This document shows, one piece after another, positions 1-8,600 of a DNA stretch of 31,963 nucleotides. The first letter of the stretch is position 1. Each line of letters starts with the position of its first letter. The translations under genes and the position numbers were made by a program. The notes below the pieces were generated by a model. The model worked only from the letters and a program-made list of their open reading frames with translations, was not told the DNA's origin and searched no databases. Source of the DNA: a virus; the IMG/VR virus record IMGVR_UViG_3300030331_001523, positions 1-31,963 of that record. One strand, given 5' to 3'.

Positions 1-22
1 ATTTTCTAACTATCGAAATTTT

Positions 23-232
23 ATGGCTAAGAAAAAAGAGCTAGATAATACGTTAAGATCATATACACAAAAAACAAAAAGATATGCAGTGGAATTTGTA
101 GAAGACGTTATTGATAGCGATGATCCTGGATTTATTATGGGAAGACTTGATAAGCGACCAGTTAACTTTTTTACTAAATTATATTATATAACATACAAAG
201 GGATAAGGATACTACCACATGATACCAAGTAA
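23..232 (+). CDS. Small hypothetical protein, possibly cut by the left edge
   Basis: A 69-residue protein if the ATG at 23 is used; I recognise no family. It is Lys-rich at the N-terminus (KKK at 3-5) and basic and aromatic towards the C-terminus. The frame stays open from base 2 to this ATG and no Shine-Dalgarno sequence is visible before it, so the gene may begin outside the window and this may be only its 3' end. It overlaps the following nuclease gene by 14 bases, as expected for co-translated operon members. A fused N-terminal half of that nuclease is not supported: the residues here lack the GT-x-x-H helix expected there. Confidence 0.5.
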   Translation: MAKKKELDNTLRSYTQKTKRYAVEFVEDVIDSDDPGFIMGRLDKRPVNFFTKLYYITYKGIRILPHDTK

Positions 233-701
233 TCAGATAAATAAAAGACTAATGGGTTTTATGAAATTTTGGGAAGATTATAAACCTATCGCATTTGCAT
301 CAGAAATTCAGCTACATCACAAAGATATACCATTTTGTGGTACTGCTGACTTTGTAGGTATGATAACAAATCCAAAGACTAATAAGTCTGATATAACCTT
401 AGTTGATTATAAAACTGGCTTGAATTACCCTGTACATCAGATTCAGTTATCAGCGTATGCAATGATATGGAATAAATTATTTCCAAAGTATCCAATAACG
501 AAAGTTGCGTGTTTGCATCTTAAAAGCACTTGGATTAAATCACCGACCTATACTCTTAAATATTATGATATTGATTATGATTTGGTTAAGAATTGCTATG
601 ATTTATGGAAGTGGCACAACTCTAGCAGTAAAGGGGATGCACCTACACCACGATTTAAAAAAGAATTTGAAACAAAGTTTAGTTTAAAGAAGAGTAAATA
701 A
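219..701 (+). CDS. RecB/Cas4-like PD-(D/E)XK exonuclease
   Basis: A 160-residue nuclease of the RecB/Cas4 branch of the PD-(D/E)XK fold. The conserved metal-binding core is visible: GTADF (about 46-50) supplies the Asp, LVDYKTG (about 67-73) supplies the D-x-K pair, and HQIQLSAYAMIW (about 77-88) is the motif with Gln and Tyr typical of this branch. Phage members resect DNA ends for recombination or replication. The protein is short: the N-terminal helix carrying GT-x-x-H, usual in phage RecB-like exonucleases, is missing, and a stop at 204-206 closes the frame, so it is either a minimal form or has lost its N-terminus. It overlaps the upstream gene by 14 bases and touches the next gene by one base (TAATG). 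Confidence 0.8.
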   Translation: MIPSNQINKRLMGFMKFWEDYKPIAFASEIQLHHKDIPFCGTADFVGMITNPKTNKSDITLVDYKTGLNYPVHQIQLSAYAMIWNKLFPKYPITKVACLHLKSTWIKSPTYTLKYYDIDYDLVKNCYDLWKWHNSSSKGDAPTPRFKKEFETKFSLKKSK

Positions 702-1642
702 TGAGTAACGAATTTACTTTTAAAAAAGAATGCAAAAGAAGATATAATCAGAGAGTTGAAGAATATTTTTCTAAATATCCACAAGATGAAAATATTAACG
801 AAGGATGTGTTTATTTCATCGGTGAATTGTCTCCTGTAAAAGCAAGTGAAACTAAAGCTGCTATGATTTTAAGAACAATTTGGCAATTAAAAGACAAAGA
901 TAAATATAAACACTTAAAGATGATACTTGAAGATTATTACGACTCAAATAAGTATGAAGCCTTTAGATATATTAAGATAGGCCACTCAAAAAATGTAAAT
1001 AGTAGGCTTAAAGCACTACAAACAGGAAGTCCAAGAGAATTAATATTAATTGGAACTATTAATAATGTTGACCAATCATTTGAAAAAGAATTACATGAAT
1101 ATTTAAAAAATTTAATAAATGGATGTAATGTTATGGGAGAGTGGTTTGATTTTTCTTTAGTAAGATACCATGTTAGAAATTGGTTGTATCCTTTTACAAA
1201 GCATTATTATTTTGAAGATGGATTTTATGATGAAGAGCAGGATTTGCTAAAAGCTTTATATAGAGACACCTATGACTATAGGGAATTCCTAGATACACCA
1301 ACTGAGCCTAAAAATTTACCTCAAAAAGAATACGATTGGATTGTAAGCAATGGTTATCAATTTCTTAAAGGTTGCACAACTGCTAATAAAGCACATCTAG
1401 ATTTATTTGGAGACATAATTAAAAAAGATGACCCTTACTTTAAAATAAATAATTCTTATAATTGCGCAAATGATGCGCTATCTTGTGTTTCTTTAATTAA
1501 GTTAGCTAATATTTTTAAAGAAACAGGTATTAAAAGCAACATGCAAACTTTAAAAAGTATTGTAAAAGATGTATATAGTGATACAGAGCCTGAAAAATTA
1601 GCAAGACATTTCGGTTTTCGTTATGATTTTTTTAGTAATTAA
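701..1642 (+). CDS. GIY-YIG nuclease-like protein, T5orf172 type
   Basis: A 313-residue protein whose first half carries a GIY-YIG-like domain of the T5orf172/MUG113 type. The first strand is CVYFIGE (36-42), the second is YIKIGHSKNVNSRLKALQTG (about 90-109), followed by a Glu helix (FEKELHEYLKN, about 127-137) and GEWFDF (about 146-151). Family members are predicted endonucleases or DNA-binding proteins. About 48 residues separate the two core strands, an insertion far longer than in most members and rich in charged helix. The C-terminal half (about 165-313) resembles nothing I know and contains scattered Cys residues. The gene starts one base into the stop of the preceding nuclease gene, within the same operon. 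Confidence 0.75.
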   Translation: MSNEFTFKKECKRRYNQRVEEYFSKYPQDENINEGCVYFIGELSPVKASETKAAMILRTIWQLKDKDKYKHLKMILEDYYDSNKYEAFRYIKIGHSKNVNSRLKALQTGSPRELILIGTINNVDQSFEKELHEYLKNLINGCNVMGEWFDFSLVRYHVRNWLYPFTKHYYFEDGFYDEEQDLLKALYRDTYDYREFLDTPTEPKNLPQKEYDWIVSNGYQFLKGCTTANKAHLDLFGDIIKKDDPYFKINNSYNCANDALSCVSLIKLANIFKETGIKSNMQTLKSIVKDVYSDTEPEKLARHFGFRYDFFSN

Positions 1643-1657
1643 ACAAGGAGAAGTAAT

Positions 1658-2029
1658 ATGAAAGTAACTTATAAGAGTGGCAAATACAATGTCGAAGTTG
1701 AAGGTGGCATCAAAGAAATCTTTGAGCAGCTAGCAACATTTGATAGTGTATTTGGTAATGCAAAGAATAAAGCAAATGGCAGTGAGAATATTGGCTTTAG
1801 ATGTAGAGAGGTAGATGGTAATAAATATTATGAGATGTATGATAGAGATACTTATCATACTCTTAAATTTGGTCAGACTAAAAAAGATGGTAGCTTATTT
1901 CCACGCAGAAAAGATGCAGATGGTAATTGGCTTGATGATGGTGGATGGACTAAGTATAATCCTGATGCACCAAATGTAAAGCAAACTAAACAAGAGAATG
2001 CTCAAGCAGATCAAGACATACCTTTCTAA
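1658..2029 (+). CDS. SSB-like phage protein with acidic C-terminal tip
   Basis: A 123-residue protein with an excellent ribosome binding site (AAGGAG, 7 bases before the ATG). The middle region is rich in aromatic and basic residues (FRCREVDGNKYYEMY at about 48-62, LKFGQ, LFPRRKD), consistent with a nucleic-acid-binding fold. The last residues (DQDIPF) copy the acidic, Phe-ending tip with which single-stranded DNA-binding proteins recruit partners. I infer an ssDNA-binding or recombination accessory role. The position between a nuclease and a replication-loader-like gene supports that. No detailed OB-fold assignment was possible by eye. It shares its terminal base with the next start (TAATG). 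Confidence 0.6.
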   Translation: MKVTYKSGKYNVEVEGGIKEIFEQLATFDSVFGNAKNKANGSENIGFRCREVDGNKYYEMYDRDTYHTLKFGQTKKDGSLFPRRKDADGNWLDDGGWTKYNPDAPNVKQTKQENAQADQDIPF

Positions 2030-2454
2030 TGATTAAGCTCTACATCAAGAAAAATAATAAAGAATACTGGGCAGATGGGGATAAAGTATTTGCTTGGTTG
2101 TATGAGCGCTATGTTAAAAATGAAGGAAGGTCGAAGAAAGCTAAAGGGAAACCAATGCCTTACTCAGAAAAATTAGATAATTTCTTTGCCGAAATATCCC
2201 TAGACAAACTATGGTTATCTGATATGGGTAAGGCTTTCCCTGGAATTAATATTAAAAATGAGCTTGATAAAGCTAAGATGTGGCTTATATCTAACAAATC
2301 TTACAAGAAAGACTTGAAGAAATTTTGTTATAATTGGATTGCAAGAGCAAATCCTACAATGGTAGCAGAAGAAGAAAAAAATGAGTATCAGATTAAAAAA
2401 CGTAATAAGTTAGCTGAAGCATTTAAACAAATGGAGCAAAAATATAAAAGATGA
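2029..2454 (+). CDS. Putative replication initiation / helicase-loader-like protein
   Basis: A 141-residue protein. The C-terminal half contains AKMWLISNKSYKKDLKKFC followed by YNWI and ARA, the pattern I associate with the C-terminal helices of phage replication-organiser and DnaD/loader-like proteins (W, then N, then a Lys-rich helix, then NWL-x-R). The N-terminus starts with a short basic strand and a Lys-rich stretch (about 33-46). The final 30 residues form a charged helix. It follows the SSB-like gene directly and overlaps the next small gene by ATGA, a replication-operon context. No helicase or primase lies in the window to confirm a partnership. A simple DNA-binding role is the main alternative. 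Confidence 0.5.
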   Translation: MIKLYIKKNNKEYWADGDKVFAWLYERYVKNEGRSKKAKGKPMPYSEKLDNFFAEISLDKLWLSDMGKAFPGINIKNELDKAKMWLISNKSYKKDLKKFCYNWIARANPTMVAEEEKNEYQIKKRNKLAEAFKQMEQKYKR

Positions 2455-2600
2455 GCAATGATTTAGCCAAACATCTTCAAGTAGTATATGAAGCATTAGA
2501 AGTAGCTAGGGAAGGTTTGAAACAGATGACTGATAATATCATAGCAGTAAAAACCTTGCAAGAGATAGACAAAATCACTACTAAAGTATTCGAGGATTAG
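2451..2600 (+). CDS. 49-aa helical hypothetical protein
   Basis: A 49-residue ORF (begins MSNDLAKHLQ, ends KITTKVFED) whose ATG overlaps the TGA of the previous gene as ATGA, the usual sign of translational coupling. The sequence is predicted almost wholly helical, with heptad-like hydrophobic spacing (L, V, Y, L, V, L), so it may form a coiled coil or bind a neighbouring replication protein. No known family is recognised. The tight overlap and the absence of any other use for this 150-base gap make it likely to be real. It is the last gene before a structured 87-base gap. Confidence 0.55.
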   Translation: MSNDLAKHLQVVYEALEVAREGLKQMTDNIIAVKTLQEIDKITTKVFED

Positions 2601-2687
2601 TTATATTATGGAGGCTACCCATTTTGGAGGTTTTCCATATCCTTTCTTTTCCTCCTTGTTACTTTGTTAACAGGGTAGCCACTCTTT
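2601..2687 (+). promoter_or_regulatory. Structured leader between two + strand genes
   Basis: An 87-base gap with an 8-bp perfect inverted repeat, GGCTACCC (2613-2620) and GGGTAGCC (2673-2680), enclosing a second pair GGAGG (2626-2630) and CCTCC (2651-2655). TGGAGG occurs twice (2609-2614 and 2625-2630), and both copies could pair with the one CCTCC, giving alternative folds. A 20-codon ORF (2608-2670, begins MEATHFGG, ends SSLLLC) spans most of it and could be a leader peptide. The next gene's ATG (2688) lies just 3' of the outer stem and has no clear ribosome binding site of its own. I infer cis-regulation of translation; there is no U-tract typical of a terminator. Confidence 0.45.
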
Positions 2688-2897
2688 ATGTATGGCCTCA
2701 AAGAACAGATAAAAAAATCTTCATTTACTTGCGATATGTGTAAAAGTAATTTCTTTCACAACTACTCTTATGTTTTTTATACTTATGGGATTTTACCTAA
2801 AACACCTTCAGAAAAGCTTATAATATGTCAAAAATGTGCGTTGCGAGAGGGTAAATATAAAACAATGAAACAATTTAAAGAAGCATTTAATGCCTAA
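2688..2897 (+). CDS. Small zinc-ribbon protein
   Basis: A 69-residue protein with two Cys pairs, CDMC (15-18) and CQKC (47-50), spaced as in a zinc ribbon, with aromatic residues between them (FFHNYSYVFYTYG). Such phage zinc-ribbon proteins are usually DNA- or protein-binding accessories; no specific function is evident. The start codon lies seven bases beyond a stable inverted repeat and lacks a good Shine-Dalgarno match, so its translation may depend on the leader structure. It overlaps the next gene by eight bases (2890-2897), placing it in the same operon as the downstream nuclease. Confidence 0.65.
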   Translation: MYGLKEQIKKSSFTCDMCKSNFFHNYSYVFYTYGILPKTPSEKLIICQKCALREGKYKTMKQFKEAFNA

Positions 2898-3330
2898 TTA
2901 TAAAGAGCCATTTAAAAAAAGAAATACAATTAATATAGCAGAGGAAAAATGTGTGGAATACTTACAAAAAAACAATATTTTATTTACTAGGTATGGATTT
3001 GACTGCCTACACGATGTTTCTGCTAAAGATTTTATGAAAATACCTGAAAATTTAAGATCTACACCTGACTATATGGTTTTTAGAGACTCTGCATTTTTTT
3101 TAGAAGTAAAAGGATGCTTTGATATACTAAAATTAAAGTTAAGTGACTTAAAAGCTTATAATTTTTGGAATAATCTTTGCAAACTTTATATTTTTAGCTA
3201 CTCTACTAAGTTTAAAGAGAAAAAAATTGTTGCACTTGATAAAATAACAGAGGTTGTAGCAACGTGCAAGATAGACTATTATGAAGACAATGGAAAAGCA
3301 TATTATAAAATACCTTGGGAGAAAATATGA
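2890..3330 (+). CDS. PD-(D/E)XK endonuclease-like protein
   Basis: A 146-residue protein with the core of a restriction-endonuclease-fold nuclease: an N-terminal helix with AEEKCVEYL (about 17-25), then STPDYMVF (about 57-64) and FFLEVKG (about 69-75), giving the PD and E-x-K pair. Alternating hydrophobic strands follow (LYIFSYS, KIVAL). Small phage nucleases of this fold act as branch resolvases, VRR-type or T7 endonuclease I-like enzymes, or homing-type enzymes; the subgroup cannot be fixed by eye. It sits in a row of DNA-metabolism genes and is coupled to both neighbours (8-base overlap upstream, ATGA downstream). Confidence 0.65.
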   Translation: MPNYKEPFKKRNTINIAEEKCVEYLQKNNILFTRYGFDCLHDVSAKDFMKIPENLRSTPDYMVFRDSAFFLEVKGCFDILKLKLSDLKAYNFWNNLCKLYIFSYSTKFKEKKIVALDKITEVVATCKIDYYEDNGKAYYKIPWEKI

Positions 3331-3677
3331 TAAAAGAAATGGAAGAATTATATCCAGAATGTACTAATGAATTACTTGATAACTTTGATAGAGCATATAA
3401 ACTTTGGTGTAAAAAACAACATGATTATGGCTGTTCTAATATTCAATTGGGCTTAGACCTAAACTCCTCCTCATCCGAGCGTTCGCAAAACAATAGGCTA
3501 GCCCAGTTGGGTATCGTGATTAGAATGAATGATAAAATAAGCAGACTAATTAATTTATATAAAAAAGATATGGAAGAATCATCTGCTGTAAAAGAATCTA
3601 TAGAAGATACAGCGATTGATATGATGAACTATGCAAATATGTTGATGGTATTAAGAGCAAACAAGTGGGGTAAATAA
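3327..3677 (+). CDS. Nmad1/DUF1599-type, MazG-like protein
   Basis: A 116-residue protein starting at the ATG at 3327, which overlaps the previous TGA as ATGA and is preceded by GGGAGA; an in-frame TTG at 3315 is less likely. The sequence has the phage Nmad1/DUF1599 pattern: KKQHDYG (about 29-35), LAQLGIVIRMNDKISRL (about 59-75), then ESIEDTAIDMMNYA (about 91-104), whose acidic residues resemble the metal site of all-alpha NTP pyrophosphatases (MazG). I infer a role in nucleotide-pool control or modified-nucleotide metabolism. A Ser-rich stretch (LNSSSSERSQNN, about 46-57) uses TCC/TCA codons unlike its surroundings and may be an insertion. Confidence 0.6.
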   Translation: MIKEMEELYPECTNELLDNFDRAYKLWCKKQHDYGCSNIQLGLDLNSSSSERSQNNRLAQLGIVIRMNDKISRLINLYKKDMEESSAVKESIEDTAIDMMNYANMLMVLRANKWGK

Positions 3678-4051
3678 TGAGTCATCCAAGTAAGATTAAA
3701 GGCAATAAATTTGAAAGAGATTGCTGTAAAAAAGCAGAACTATTTGAAATACCAAGCAAAAGAGCGTGGGGTTCAGATGGTAGATCATTAGGCTTACATC
3801 CAGAGGTAGATATTGTTTTGGGTGATAAAAACTATAATGATGAAATGCACGTTCAATGTAAGATTAGAAAGCGTTTACCTACCTATATTTTCCCAAAAGA
3901 TGATGCTATAGATTCTCAGCTAATTAGAGAGGATAGGGGCGAAGCCTACATAGTTATTAGGTATGAGGATTATCTTGCAGAAATGCGCAGATATAGGCAG
4001 TTAAAAGACGAACTAGAGCTATATAAGCCTACCAAACCTGAACAAACTTAA
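3677..4051 (+). CDS. Holliday-junction-resolvase-like (Hjc-type) nuclease
   Basis: A 124-residue protein with the archaeal Hjc-like arrangement: KGNKFERDC (8-16) supplies the N-terminal Glu, AWGSDGRSLGL (30-40) is the Ser/Gly loop, EVDIVLG (43-49) the Asp, and HVQCKIRKRLP (58-68) the Q/E-x-K strand. This set is typical of resolvase-like PD-(D/E)XK enzymes that cut branched DNA before packaging. The C-terminus is a charged helix. It ends the left + strand operon, and its last 23 bases overlap the end of the convergent tail gene, with no terminator between them. The start shares one base with the preceding stop. Confidence 0.7.
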   Translation: MSHPSKIKGNKFERDCCKKAELFEIPSKRAWGSDGRSLGLHPEVDIVLGDKNYNDEMHVQCKIRKRLPTYIFPKDDAIDSQLIREDRGEAYIVIRYEDYLAEMRRYRQLKDELELYKPTKPEQT

Positions 4052-5183
4052 AAGCGACTTCAAATACGCCATGTGCGACTTGAGTTATTCTTGTAGACTT
4101 TTGGTCTAACTTTACCATATAAAATTCATTTCTGGTATTGTCTGGTTGCAAGACGTGTCTTAATGAGCCTCCTAAAGTCCTATTTAAGTAAGTTCCTATT
4201 ATTGACTTTTGTTTTTTAAATCCAATGGCTTGGTTATTGATAAATCTAATATATCCCCCTGCTGAACTTCCAGATTGTATTGAATTAAACATATCTGTTT
4301 TATCTACATACGAAAATTTCATATCCCATGCTTTTCTACCAGTGTGGCCTGTGCCTATAAAGTTTTCAGTTGTAGACTCAGTAGTTGTAAATGGAGGTAG
4401 TGTAGCCCAATTTGGTGCGCCATAGTAATCAACGTGAGTTAAATGCTTTCCACCAATCGTAGTTTTAGTTTTTACCCCTTCGTGCATATATGTCTGCTTA
4501 ACGCTAAGATCTGGACTAACAGGAAAATCTAAATATGTACCTACAGAAAAAGAACCAATATTGTATGAAAACTCTTGAGGTAAATGACTGCCAGAGCTTG
4601 GCTTTATAACAAAGTCGAATTGATGCAGCTGATCTTCATCTCCAGCTCTATTTAATGAAATTTCAGACAATATAAATCCATCTTCATTTATCTCTTGCCC
4701 AAATTCACCAACAATAGAATTAATATATTGTGGCTGGCCTCCATAACCTAATAACCTGTCCTCTTGAGGATCTTCTGGTTGGTTTCCTCCATTGTAAACC
4801 AAGTCTACTCTTACTTTTGAATCTGAACCACTAGATAAGTTATGATTAAATACACCAGCGTAATTTGTTGTGTGCATTAAATTTAAAAATGGTTTCATTA
4901 AAACGCCATCTTCATCACTTGTAAAAAATTCAGCCGAAATACGTTTTATGTCATTATGTGCCCCTGAATTATTAAGAGTAATATATCTAACAGGGTCTAA
5001 ATCCCATAAAAGCTTATTATCGGCTGAGTTATCAAAATATGAATAGTTATCATCAGCATTTTCCCTAACTACAGTAACGCCACCTACTTTCATTTTCATA
5101 TTAATCGCCCTTGCGAATAAAAAATTATCAATATATACACGAGGTGTGCCTGGGGTAGAATAAGTTACTTTACTTAATGCCAT
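4029..5183 (-). CDS. Distal tail / receptor-region virion protein
   Basis: A 384-residue protein at the 3' end of the long late operon, just downstream of the tail-tip gene. It has the beta-rich, Gly/Asn/Ser/Thr-rich, low-Cys composition of phage tail fibres or tip-associated proteins, with no recognisable catalytic motif, signal peptide or membrane segment. Phrases such as DFPVSPDLSVKQTYM and AWDMKFSYVDKTDMF look like beta-sandwich strands. Position suggests a minor tail or host-recognition role; this is inference from gene order. Its stop (TAG, 4031-4029) lies inside the opposing resolvase gene. Start: ATG at 5183, two bases after the preceding gene. Confidence 0.55.
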   Translation of the reverse strand: MALSKVTYSTPGTPRVYIDNFLFARAINMKMKVGGVTVVRENADDNYSYFDNSADNKLLWDLDPVRYITLNNSGAHNDIKRISAEFFTSDEDGVLMKPFLNLMHTTNYAGVFNHNLSSGSDSKVRVDLVYNGGNQPEDPQEDRLLGYGGQPQYINSIVGEFGQEINEDGFILSEISLNRAGDEDQLHQFDFVIKPSSGSHLPQEFSYNIGSFSVGTYLDFPVSPDLSVKQTYMHEGVKTKTTIGGKHLTHVDYYGAPNWATLPPFTTTESTTENFIGTGHTGRKAWDMKFSYVDKTDMFNSIQSGSSAGGYIRFINNQAIGFKKQKSIIGTYLNRTLGGSLRHVLQPDNTRNEFYMVKLDQKSTRITQVAHGVFEVAFKFVQVW

Positions 5184-5185
5184 CT

Positions 5186-5620
5186 CTATTTCCTTCCAGT
5201 CTTTGGTTTTCTTTTAATTGTTATTCCCTTATAATTATAACTAAGTTCCCTTCTTCTCTCGCCTAGTGGGCTTATCTTTGCATCGTAAGAATCCCATGTA
5301 TTTGTATGGGTTTGATTCCACTTATCAGTTACTCTTCTAAAGGTTTGGTCTATTAATTTAATGCTTGAGCTGAATCTCCGACCTCTTCCAAAACATCTTA
5401 CTTTTTTAATATTTAAATATCCCTCATAAGTAAATAAAGTGTCTTGTATCTGCGTGTTTGGAAAAAATGTTATAAATATTTTATTGTCTGTAATGGTAGC
5501 TTTTTTAACGTCTACGTTAATATTTATTGACATTCTACCAGAATATTCTATTTGCATAGATAAAATACTACCTTTAGAATCAAAGTCTACATGGTTTTGA
5601 TATTGTATTAAATTACTCAT
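5186..5620 (-). CDS. Small tail-associated hypothetical protein
   Basis: A 144-residue protein lying between the tail-tip gene (8-base overlap) and the last tail gene (2-base gap). The N-terminal half is beta-strand-like (LIQYQNHVDF, ITDNKIFITFFP), while the C-terminal third is strongly basic (RCFGRGRRFSSS, GERRREL, TIKRKPKTGRK). I recognise no family. Context suggests a minor tail-tip or assembly factor. The basic tail could contact DNA or the peptidoglycan surface, but nothing in the sequence proves either. Confidence 0.5.
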   Translation of the reverse strand: MSNLIQYQNHVDFDSKGSILSMQIEYSGRMSININVDVKKATITDNKIFITFFPNTQIQDTLFTYEGYLNIKKVRCFGRGRRFSSSIKLIDQTFRRVTDKWNQTHTNTWDSYDAKISPLGERRRELSYNYKGITIKRKPKTGRK

Positions 5621-8600
5621 TTGACTCTACTGGGTATGATAGCGTTAAAATAATATAATCTTCAGCAGGATTCAGATTAAAATTGGTATGATTTATCTCA
5701 ATTAGGTTGCCATCTTGATATAAATCTATTTCACCATTTTCATAAACAACTGGTTCGCCATTTGGATAGAGCATATATTGGTAATTTAATCTAAAAAAAG
5801 TATCAGTCCCAGCAGAAATTCTAACAAAAAATCCATCAAATGCTAGCCAATTATTAATTTTTACCATATTAGAACTAGTAGGTGCGCCATTATAATCCTC
5901 ATATTCTTGGTGGTATGATAAGTTAACTTTACAATATATACCACTTGTAAACTGAAAAACATCTGGGAACGCATCCCTTAATTCAGCTAAAGTTGCATTT
6001 GGCACAATAGTATTATCAGCTCCTGTAAGTATTGGATTGCTAGTAGTAATATTAAGTTGAAGCCCAGTTTGATACTGCCAACCCCCAATATCAGCATCAA
6101 GCCCACTTGCAGCATAATGATGCCTAGTAGATAAAAGTTCAGCGTATCCATCATCATCTGCATCATCACTTGTTTCTGGAGTTCCATATATCTTTACATT
6201 AACATCATTAATTTCACCAACGTAATCAGGATATGCGCCTACGCCAATAAGGTTAGAACCATCAATCTCAGGGGCATCTAATGTTATTATAAATCTTTTA
6301 AGTTGTGGTGCTACATCAGATATATGCACGATACTTTCAATAGTATAATATCCTGCAGCGTTCAACCATGGATAATATTGTGGGCTAATTAAATCTCCTG
6401 TAAGCGTGGGCTGAAAAGTTATATTTGTACCAACTAAAGTTAAATTATTTGCAGATAATTCCTCTAAATAATCATTAAGATCTAGCATTTCGTTTATGGT
6501 ATGCGCTTGTGCAATTTCTACTACAATATTATCTCCAGAATGATACATAGCAAGAACGCCCAAGAATTCATTAACTGATGTGTCTATAAGTAAATCACCA
6601 ATCGGAGTAACTTCTGCTGGTGGGACTTTTTTGATTGCATCAATCGCAGCTACATCTTCTGCTGTTATCATACCATCTCTAGGCTCTGCAATATCTCCAT
6701 TTGCTATTGCATTAAGAGAAAGTGGATTTGCTACTGGATCATCTACATAGGCTTGTGCTGCATCGACATCATCTTGAGTCACATATCCATCTCCAGTTAC
6801 GTCCCCAGGAAGATATGAGTCGCCCATTGTTTCTATATAATAATCCATAAATGCCACCAAATCAAGAGCATCTATATTTCCATCTCCTTCAAGAGGATAG
6901 TTATTAATATCTCCATTTAATATTTGTTGTTCATTTAAGTTTGCCCCAACAGGATTATTTACAGCAAATAAAAGCAAATCATAGTCTGCTGACTCAAATC
7001 CAGTCCCATTTAAAGTTAAATCACCAGGAGTTTGAATTAAATCCTCCTCAGTATCATCATCTCCAGTATCATCATCTCCAGTGTCATCATCTCCAGTGTC
7101 ATCCTCATCATCGTCAATAGGTGGTTCTGGAATTTGGGTTAATCCTATAAGCTCATGTATCTGTATTGCTTTTATTGACACGCTATCCATAGTCTTATTG
7201 ATATCAGTTATCATAAAATAAGGTAGTACAAATTGTTGATTACCTGGGCTTATATTCGGCAAGAAAGGTAATCCTGTAGGCTGCATAATATCAACGCCAT
7301 AAGGAGAGAAAAATGATTTATAATCTCCATCTCCTATAGCTTTAAAATTTATTATATCTCCAACCTCTAATTCAAAACCTTGCGATAGATTAATTTTAAA
7401 ATCTACAATAGTATGCTGATTTTTATGTAATTCATGTAAATGGTTTCTAAGGAGTATAGCAGTTGGTTCATCTTGTATATATGGAGCTTCATGCTCTAAT
7501 AAAAACTCATCACCACTAATATCATTATCACTCAATCCATAGTATGCCTTGTAGTCCTCTGTATTTGGGACTTGTATTTCTTCTGTAACGTGCTTAAAAC
7601 TTTCTGTAATATAGTCATATCCATATTTTACTCTACATTTTACTGCAAGATCTTCGATATTAGTCTTGCTAAAGTTGTAAGATTCAATGTAGTCAACAAG
7701 TATAGTTTTATCTACATCGTCTCCAGCATAACTATTTTTCATACCTATAACTGTTGGCAATGAATTACTTAACCCAGTCTTGTAAAAAAAGTTTGTATTT
7801 TGCGCCACTTGCTGTAATACATCTACTGTTTTCTGTGGCTTATCTATAGAAAAGTTTAGTTCGTAATTGCTATCTGCTGTATTTTTTGTTACGAAATCCC
7901 CTTGACCAAACTCTCTATTCATTAAATCTTTAACTATTACCTTTGGAGTTTTTATTATTTTTTTAGCACCTTCAAAATCTGTATCGTAAGGATCAAACCA
8001 AAGAGTTACTTTTTCTTCTAAAGGCTCAGAATTTATTTCGCTATTAAATTCTTCTACCTCTATTGTTGTTTCTTTTATATCTAATATATTTCCATTAGCA
8101 TCAACTTCTTTAGTGCAATACCACAATTCAACTTTAGGTACAATAACATTTCCATCCTCGCCTAAACTATTTATGTTACTATTAAAAAATGAATTTTCGT
8201 TAAAAAAGTCACTTTCCTTTCTAAAGTATGTCCCATTTATGTAGATTGCGTGCATAGCAGTGTTTGTAAATTCAGTAGTGATTTGATTTATATCAAGGTC
8301 AAATATATAGCCTATTTCATTTTGCATATCAGCATTAACAACTTCAGTATTATCACTAATATTGGTAAAATCGACTTTAATCATTATTTCTGCTTTTAAT
8401 CCATCAACTTCAATAAATCTTAATTTGTCATTACCGATATAATCCAATAAGTATCTGAATAGTAAGTCGTCTGATGGCAAAATTTCAGTCCCACTATTAG
8501 GACATCTTGGGTTAGGGCTAAAATAAGCTAACTTCATACTATTAATATCATAAACTCTGTTATCGTCATAAACTCCAGAATGTCTACCCTTAGCATTTAA

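Noticed and set aside
23-701. A frameshifted single RecB-like exonuclease spanning both first genes
   Set aside because: The upstream protein lacks the GT-x-x-H helix and other N-terminal features of that nuclease, and the junction is a normal 14-base operon overlap.
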